Of a stretch of 64,000 nt of DNA, positions 58,768 to 64,000 are shown in pieces (positions within the stretch are counted from its first letter, which is position 1; every line of letters begins with the position of its first letter). The notes beneath the pieces are model-generated. The model was not told the origin of the DNA. It saw only the letters and a list, made by a program, of their open reading frames with translations, and ran no database searches. The DNA lies in contig NZ_LT964979.1 in assembly GCF_900240335.1 (NCBI RefSeq), positions 2,542,001 through 2,606,000 of the forward strand. The letters are read 5' to 3'. Both the position numbers and the translations under genes were made by a program. The stretch is from Flavimobilis massiliensis. Its GTDB lineage: Bacteria > Actinomycetota > Actinomycetes > Actinomycetales > Cellulomonadaceae.

Positions 58768-61128
58768 ATGGAAGGCATCGACGAGATCGTCCGCGAGTTT
58801 CTCATCGAGAGCACCGAGAACCTCGACCAGCTCGACCAGGACCTTGTCGCGCTCGAGTCGAACCCGGGCTCCCGGGACCTGCTCGGCTCAATCTTCCGAA
58901 CGATCCACACGATCAAGGGAACGAGCGGCTTCCTGTCGTTCCACGCGCTCGAGTCTGTGACGCACGTCGGCGAGTCGCTGCTCGTCGAGCTGCGGAACGG
59001 CGAGCGTCAGATGGACCAGCCGACGACGGACGTGCTCCTCGAGATGGTCGACACGGTGCGGGCGATCCTCGCGCGGATCGACGAGAACGGTACGGAGGAC
59101 GGTGTCGAGACCGAGGCGGTCGTCGCGCGGATCCAGCGGATGCTCGACGGCGTGACGGAGCCCGCGGTGACGGACGCTGTCGCCGAGGTCGGGGTCGGCA
59201 CCGTCGACCCGGACGAGGAGCCTGCTCCTGCGGTTCCCGTCCTCGCGACCGCAACGGCCGGGACGGCCGAGGTCGGCTCGGCCGCCGCTGCGCCGGCACC
59301 TGTCGCGGGCGCGACCCGTGTCACGCCACGTGCACGCGCTCCGCGCACCGACGAGCACACCGTCGCAGCGCCTGCTGCGTCGCAGATCGTGACTCCCGAG
59401 GCGCAGCGCGGAGCGTCCGGGGGCGCTGGTCGGTCCGCGAGCGTCGAGACGTCGATCCGCGTCGACGTCGAGCTGCTCGACGAACTCATGCGTCAGGTCG
59501 GCGAGCTCGTCATCGTGCGGAACCAGATCGCGCAGAACACGGGCCAGGACACGGACCCGGAGCTGTTGCGCTCGGCGCAGCGGCTCTCGACGATCGCGAC
59601 CGAGCTGCAGGAAGGCGTCATGAAGACGCGCATGCAGCCCATCGACCACGTGTGGTCGAAGATGCCGCGCGTCGTGCGAGACCTCGCCAACGGTGCGGGC
59701 AAGCAGGTCGACCTCGAGATGGTCGGCGGGGAGACAGAGCTCGACCGTTCGCTCCTCGAGGCGGTCAAGGACCCTCTGACGCACCTCGTCCGTAACGCTG
59801 TCGACCACGGCATCGAGCTGCCGGGCGAGCGTGAGGACGTCGGCAAGCCACGTCAGGGCCGGCTCGCCCTGCGGGCGTACCACGCTGGCGGCCAGGTGGT
59901 CGTCGAGGTGCGGGACGACGGCCGGGGCATCGACCCCGAGAAGGTCGCCGCCAAGGCTCTGCAGCGTGGTCTGCGCACCGTCGAGCAGCTTGACGCGATG
60001 AGCGTCACCGAGCTGCAGTCGCTCGTCTTCCTGCCGGGGTTCTCGACGGCGGAGACCGTGACGAACGTGTCCGGCCGCGGTGTCGGCATGGACGTGGTCC
60101 GGGCGAACCTCGAGGAGATCGGCGGGCAGGTCGACGTCGAGTCGGAGGTCGGCGTCGGCACCGTGTGGCGCCTTCAGATCCCGTTGACCCTCGCGATCAT
60201 GCCCGCGCTCACGGTTGTCTCGGGCGGGGAGATCTACGCGGTCCCGCAGGTGAGCCTCCTCGAGCTCGTCGCGCTCGACACCGAGCGCACGGCCGGCGCG
60301 ATCGAGCACGTCGGCGGCTCCGAGGTCTACCGCCTCCGCGGGGAGCTCCTACCGCTCGTGCGGCTCACGGACGTGCTGCGCACGCCCGCCACGGAGCGCA
60401 GCTCGATGGTCATCGCGGTGCTGCGCGCGGACAACCAGCGGTTCGGTCTTGTCGTCGACCGCGTGCTCAACACCGAGGAGATCGTCGTCAAGCCGCTCGC
60501 GTCCCAACTGCGGGCCGCAGCGACGTACGCGGGGGCGACGCTCATGGGCAACGGGCGCGTCGCGCTCATCCTCGACGTCCAGGCGATCGCGCGGCGTGCG
60601 CTCGTCGGCGACCTCGTCGAGCAGGTGGGCACGGCGACGGAGGCGGTGACGACGACGTCGGCGTCGCGCGACCTCCTCGTCGTCGCGCTCGACGACACCC
60701 GGCGTGCGGCGATCCCTCTCGACGCCGTCACGCGCCTCGAGCAGATCGATCCGGCGCGCGTTGAGGTCGCGGGGCACCGAGAGGTGCTGCGCTACCGCGG
60801 GGCGATCCTGCCGCTGCTGCGTCTCTCCTCGGTCCTCGGCGGTGCTCCGGCGGGCGAGGGTCCGCTTGACGTCGTCGTGTTCAGCCGTGGTTCGCGCTCG
60901 GTCGCGATGGTCGTCGGCGCGATCCTCGAGATCGTCGCGGATTCGTCCGACGAACGCCGGCCGGCGGACACGCACGGTGTCGCCGAGTTCGTGACGCTCG
61001 GCGGCCGGGTCACGGAGGTCGTCGACCTTCCGGCCGTGCTCGGCGCTGCAGATCCTCATTACTACTCCGACCCTCTCCCCGCCGTCGACGCTCTCGTCGA
61101 CGCTGACCTCATGGTGGTGGCCTCGTGA
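58768..61128 (+). CDS. cheA: Chemotaxis histidine kinase CheA with tandem CheW-like domains
   Basis: 786 residues. HPt domain with H47 (SIFRTIHTIKGTSGF), then an Ala/Pro linker (~130-225) with no clear P2 CheY-docking domain. Dimerisation domain ~226-300 (LMRQVGELVIVRNQIAQ), HATPase with N-box HLVRNAVDHGIE at 339-350 and DDGRGID at 383-389. Two CheW-like domains follow (~465-610 and ~625-770). The second is diverged. GTG/ATG choice: ATG 58768 directly opens the HPt. Overlaps cheW by four bases. Confidence 0.95.
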   Translation: MEGIDEIVREFLIESTENLDQLDQDLVALESNPGSRDLLGSIFRTIHTIKGTSGFLSFHALESVTHVGESLLVELRNGERQMDQPTTDVLLEMVDTVRAILARIDENGTEDGVETEAVVARIQRMLDGVTEPAVTDAVAEVGVGTVDPDEEPAPAVPVLATATAGTAEVGSAAAAPAPVAGATRVTPRARAPRTDEHTVAAPAASQIVTPEAQRGASGGAGRSASVETSIRVDVELLDELMRQVGELVIVRNQIAQNTGQDTDPELLRSAQRLSTIATELQEGVMKTRMQPIDHVWSKMPRVVRDLANGAGKQVDLEMVGGETELDRSLLEAVKDPLTHLVRNAVDHGIELPGEREDVGKPRQGRLALRAYHAGGQVVVEVRDDGRGIDPEKVAAKALQRGLRTVEQLDAMSVTELQSLVFLPGFSTAETVTNVSGRGVGMDVVRANLEEIGGQVDVESEVGVGTVWRLQIPLTLAIMPALTVVSGGEIYAVPQVSLLELVALDTERTAGAIEHVGGSEVYRLRGELLPLVRLTDVLRTPATERSSMVIAVLRADNQRFGLVVDRVLNTEEIVVKPLASQLRAAATYAGATLMGNGRVALILDVQAIARRALVGDLVEQVGTATEAVTTTSASRDLLVVALDDTRRAAIPLDAVTRLEQIDPARVEVAGHREVLRYRGAILPLLRLSSVLGGAPAGEGPLDVVVFSRGSRSVAMVVGAILEIVADSSDERRPADTHGVAEFVTLGGRVTEVVDLPAVLGAADPHYYSDPLPAVDALVDADLMVVAS

Positions 61129-61568
61129 CGACCCAGCTCGTGACGTTCGAGATCGACGGTGCGACGTACGGCGTCCCGGTCGACCTCGTTCAGGAGACGC
61201 TCGGCCATCAGCCGCGTACGCTCGTCCCGCTCGCGCAGCCGGGGGTCGCGGGCCTCGTCAACCTGCGGGGCCAGGTCGTCCTCACGGTCGACCTGCGTCC
61301 GATGCTGGGGCTCGAGCCGCTCGCGCCCGGGGCCGAGGCCATGATGGTCGTCGTCAAGGTGGACGGCGAGGCCGTGAGCCTCCTCGTCGACACGGTGGGC
61401 GAGGTCCTCGACGTCGACGAGTCGACGTTCGAGGCGGTGCCGGAGACGCTCGGCGCCGCGATGCGCGCGCTCGTCGTCGGCGTGCACAAGCTCGACGGCC
61501 GCCTCCTGCTCCTGCTCGACGTCGCCGCCGCGCTCGCGCTGCAGCCTGCCGAGGAGCGTGCGTCGTGA
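61125..61568 (+). CDS. cheW: Chemotaxis coupling protein CheW
   Basis: 147 residues. VTFEIDGATYGVPVDLVQETLG, GVAGLVNLRGQVVLTVDLRPMLGL and VSLLVDTVGEVLDVDESTFE are standard CheW. It links receptors to CheA. Overlaps cheA and mcp 2 by four bases each. Confidence 0.96.
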   Translation: MTTQLVTFEIDGATYGVPVDLVQETLGHQPRTLVPLAQPGVAGLVNLRGQVVLTVDLRPMLGLEPLAPGAEAMMVVVKVDGEAVSLLVDTVGEVLDVDESTFEAVPETLGAAMRALVVGVHKLDGRLLLLLDVAAALALQPAEERAS

Positions 61569-63262
61569 AGCGGCTGCCCGGCGTCGCCCGGCTCTCCCGC
61601 CTCCGGGACCGGCTGCCCCGGCTCCGGTCGCGCGCCTCCCGCTCGCAGCCGTCTCCCTCGCCCGAGCCCGACCCGCGGGGCCGAGGGTTCCGCGGACGCC
61701 GTAGCACGGCGTCGCTGCGCGCGCAGATGTTCGTCCTCGTCGCGGTCGCGGGCGTGGCCCTCGCGGTCCTCGGGGCTGCGAGCGTCGTCCAGGTGCTCGC
61801 CCTGCGGGACGCGACGAAGGACGTCGCGAGCACGAGCATCGAGGTCACCAAGCCGGCCGCGCGGCTGCGCGCCCAGGTCGAGCGGTCGAGCGCGCTCATC
61901 GGCCAGGCGGCCGCGACCGCGAACTTCATGCAGCGCTACTCCCTGAGCGACGACCTCGCCGACAACGACGAGGAGGTCGCGGCGTCGATCGCCGCGCTCC
62001 GCGAGAAGCTCGAGCCCGGGGTTATCGACCCCGTCGCCGAGGTCGTCGACCAGGCCCGCGCGACGCGCGTGCGTCTCATGGCGAACCAGAAGCGCGAGGA
62101 CGAGGTCTTCTCGACGATGTACCAGGACGAGTACGTCCCGCTCATCGACACGATCGGCGTCGAGCTCGACGCGCTCGACGTCGCGATGGCCGCACAGCTC
62201 GAGGAGGCGGTCGATGCGTCGACCGCACGGGCGCGCACCTCGATCATCGTCGTCGTCCTCGTCTACGTCGCCGGGACTGTGGGGATGTGGCTCGTCGCGT
62301 CACGCGTCGCGGGACGGATCCGCCGGAACGTCGCCGGGCTCCAGGGCTCGATCGAGGCGATGGCGTCGGGCGACCTCACGCACGAGACGCTCGTGACGTC
62401 GCGCGACGAGCTCGGCCGCGCGGCCGCGGCCCTCGACGTCGCACGCACGGCCCTCGGTCAGCTCCTCGCCGGGGTGCGGGAGACGACGGACCTCGTCCTC
62501 GACGGAGCAGGGCGGGTCGAGGCCGGGACGCAGCGGGCAGGGTCCGCCGCGTCGAGCGCGTCCTCGCAAGCGGGCGCCGTCGTGGGCGAAGCGGGGGAGG
62601 TGCGGGTGTCGGTCGTCACGGCGGCCGAGGGCACCGACCAGCTCGGCGACTCGATCCGGGAGATCGCCCGCAGCGCCGCGGAGGCCGCGCACGTCGCCGA
62701 GACGGCGGGCGGGATCACGGAAGCGGCGGTCGAGACCGTGCTCGCCCTCGACCGGGCGAGCGAGGAGATCGGCGAGGTCGTCGACGCGATCACGCGGATC
62801 GCCAAGCAGACCAACCTCCTCGCGCTCAACGCCTCGATCGAGGCGGCCCGCGCCGGGGTGGCGGGACGCGGCTTCGCGGTCGTCGCCGACGAGGTCAAGG
62901 ACCTCTCCGTCATGACCGCGCGGCAGGCGCAGGACATCGGCGACCGCGTCGGCGCGATCCAGGCCGGCTCCGCGGAGACCGTGCGGCGCATCGAGGAGAT
63001 GCGCGACATGGTGACGCGCATCAGCGACATGCAGATGACGATCGCGTCGGCGGTCGAGGAGCAGACGGCGACGAGCGCCGAGCTCGGCGGGTCCGTGGGC
63101 CGCGCCGCGGCGGGCACCGACCGGATCACGGACGCGATCACGTCGGTCGCCGACGCCGCGCGCACGTCGAGCGAGGTCGCGCAGGCGCTGCGTCCCGAGG
63201 TCGAGCAGCTCGCGGACGCCGCCCGTGGCCTGCGCGAGCGCGTCGACGCGTTCGTCTTCTGA
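61565..63262 (+). CDS. Methyl-accepting chemotaxis protein 2
   Basis: 565 residues from GTG 61565. An Arg-rich cytoplasmic N-tail (~55 residues, longer than usual), TM1 ~60-80, helical sensor region, TM2 ~220-240, HAMP, signalling domain with tip IAKQTNLLALNASIEAARAGVAGRGFAVVADEVKDL. Ligand unknown. Translation is coupled to cheW. Confidence 0.94.
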   Translation: MKRLPGVARLSRLRDRLPRLRSRASRSQPSPSPEPDPRGRGFRGRRSTASLRAQMFVLVAVAGVALAVLGAASVVQVLALRDATKDVASTSIEVTKPAARLRAQVERSSALIGQAAATANFMQRYSLSDDLADNDEEVAASIAALREKLEPGVIDPVAEVVDQARATRVRLMANQKREDEVFSTMYQDEYVPLIDTIGVELDALDVAMAAQLEEAVDASTARARTSIIVVVLVYVAGTVGMWLVASRVAGRIRRNVAGLQGSIEAMASGDLTHETLVTSRDELGRAAAALDVARTALGQLLAGVRETTDLVLDGAGRVEAGTQRAGSAASSASSQAGAVVGEAGEVRVSVVTAAEGTDQLGDSIREIARSAAEAAHVAETAGGITEAAVETVLALDRASEEIGEVVDAITRIAKQTNLLALNASIEAARAGVAGRGFAVVADEVKDLSVMTARQAQDIGDRVGAIQAGSAETVRRIEEMRDMVTRISDMQMTIASAVEEQTATSAELGGSVGRAAAGTDRITDAITSVADAARTSSEVAQALRPEVEQLADAARGLRERVDAFVF

Positions 63263-63266
63263 CCCG

Positions 63267-63303
63267 CGGTCGCGGACCGCTCACGACGAGCGGTCCGCGA
63301 CCG
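63267..63303 (+). terminator. Hairpin after mcp 2 that contains the cheB promoter
   Basis: A 15-bp perfect stem (63267-63281 with 63289-63303) around loop CACGACG, starting five bases after the mcp stop. Both promoter blocks of cheB fall in it. Confidence 0.75.
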
Positions 63304-63307
63304 ATGG
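63280..63307 (+). promoter_or_regulatory. Sigma-28-type promoter of cheB
   Basis: CTCAC, 15 bases, ACCGATGG, 76 bases before the cheB start. The -35 lies in the loop and the -10 in the right arm of the preceding hairpin. Confidence 0.85.
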
Positions 63308-63383
63308 GGAGGCCGTGGGCATCCCTGCCCGTGGTGCGCGCCGACCGGTGCGCGCCGTCCCAACGAACGTGAGGAGGTGCAGC

Positions 63384-64000
63384 GTGCCGATCCGTGTGCT
63401 CGTCGTCGACGACTCGGTCGTCATCCGCAGGCTCCTGGTGCAGGCGCTCGAGTCCGAGGCGGACGTCGAGGTCGTCGGGACCGCGTCGGACGGGCTCCGT
63501 GCGCTCGCGAAGGTCGAGCAGCTCTCGCCCGATGCCATCACGATGGACATCGAGATGCCGCAGATGGACGGCGTCACGGCCGTCCGCGAGCTGCGCAGGC
63601 GCGGCGTGCGGGTCCCCATCGTCATGTTCTCGACGCTCACCGCGCGTGGTGCGTCGGCGACGCTCGACGCTCTTGCGGCGGGTGCTAGCGACTATGTGAC
63701 GAAGCCGTCCAACGTCGGGTCGCTCGCCGAGGCCCTCTCCAGGGTCGCGGGCGAGCTCGTGCCGAAGCTGCGTGTCCTCGTGGACCGTGCGGCGCGGCCT
63801 GCTGCGCGTCCGTTGCTCGGCACCTCGGCGGCGCACGCGGCCGCGCGGCCGAGCGTCGCCCCTTCGACGCCGTTCGCTGCGCCGCGCGGGGCGGCGGTGC
63901 ACCGTGCGTCCGCGACGCTGCCCGCAGCGCCGACGCACCCGGTGCGTGCGGTCGTCGTGGGCTCCTCGACGGGCGGCCCCGAGGCGCTCTCGCGCGTGCT
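63384..64000 (+). CDS. cheB: Protein-glutamate methylesterase CheB (3' end outside window)
   Basis: 205 residues visible. GTG 63384 with GAGGAGG six bases upstream. Receiver domain with DD at 9-10, phospho-acceptor D55 (ITMDIEMPQMDG) and K107 (YVTKPSN), an Ala/Pro linker (~132-185), and the start of the methylesterase domain, VVVGSSTGGPEAL with catalytic S195. It demethylates chemoreceptors when phosphorylated by CheA. cheR and cheY are expected downstream. Confidence 0.95.
   Translation, partial: MPIRVLVVDDSVVIRRLLVQALESEADVEVVGTASDGLRALAKVEQLSPDAITMDIEMPQMDGVTAVRELRRRGVRVPIVMFSTLTARGASATLDALAAGASDYVTKPSNVGSLAEALSRVAGELVPKLRVLVDRAARPAARPLLGTSAAHAAARPSVAPSTPFAAPRGAAVHRASATLPAAPTHPVRAVVVGSSTGGPEALSRV

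Noticed and set aside
1..64000. CRISPR arrays, insertion sequences, integrases, phage genes
   Set aside because: No direct-repeat/spacer array, transposase or integrase motif was seen; the repeats found are coding and short.

Overview
The window is 64 kb of very GC-rich DNA with strong G/C codon bias. Several traits point to a flagellated actinobacterium: GTG starts are common, and there are WXG100, DUF3027, DUF3263 and LytR_C genes, an IdeR-type iron box and a double CIRCE in front of groEL. A motile Micrococcales lineage such as the Cellulomonas/Oerskovia/Sanguibacter group would fit, but genus is inference only. The outer flagellar ring genes flgH and flgI are not present in this stretch, as expected for a Gram-positive cell.

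Bases 1-26,400 are mixed chromosomal content. In order: two secreted or surface proteins built from Ig-like repeats, tRNA-Thr(TGT), a small arsenic locus (arsR, acr3 and a 57-codon apparent arsM remnant), a divergent response regulator/kinase pair, SGNH hydrolase and ung, DUF3263, a LytR_C protein, a cold-shock gene, a GH15-like protein, an FAD oxidoreductase, groEL, an iron-regulated siderophore-interacting protein, WXG100, an HD-domain protein and an OmpR-type two-component pair. There follows a scaffold join (nine Ns plus a mutated Nextera i7 adapter, 21429-21496). It cuts off the 3' end of pspA, so the linkage of sequence left and right of that point is not proven. After it come pspA, a TPM-domain protein, a broken low-MW tyrosine phosphatase gene, a second cold-shock gene and DUF3027.

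Bases 26,500-64,000 are one continuous motility island. A leftward operon holds flgN-flgK-flgL-fliW and an EAL-like/HDOD regulator. A low-GC control region separates it from the rightward genes: fliA (sigma-28 type), fliC, fliD-fliS-small chaperone-like gene, flgB-flgC-fliE-fliF-fliG-fliH-fliI-fliJ-fliK-flgD-flgE, then flbD-motA-motB-fliL-fliM-fliN-fliO-fliP-fliQ-fliR-flhB-flhA-flhF-like-csrA, and finally cheA-cheW-mcp and the start of cheB. A second chemoreceptor gene runs leftward at 45.6-47.2 kb. Most genes overlap by 1-4 bases, indicating translational coupling.

The most notable result is regulatory. Eight places at motility transcription starts carry CTCAY-N15-NCCGATGR with exactly 15 bases between the two blocks (upstream of flgN, fliC, flgB, mcp, flbD, fliM, cheA and cheB). 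I read these as the promoters of the FliA encoded here. The fliC leader adds a hairpin with an ACGGAA hexaloop and a second ANGGA over the Shine-Dalgarno sequence. With csrA and fliW both in the island, this predicts CsrA/FliW control of flagellin translation. Other oddities are a FlhF-like protein with no P-loop, a FliM with no CheY-binding N-terminus and an apparently leaderless start, and promoters embedded in terminator-like hairpins.
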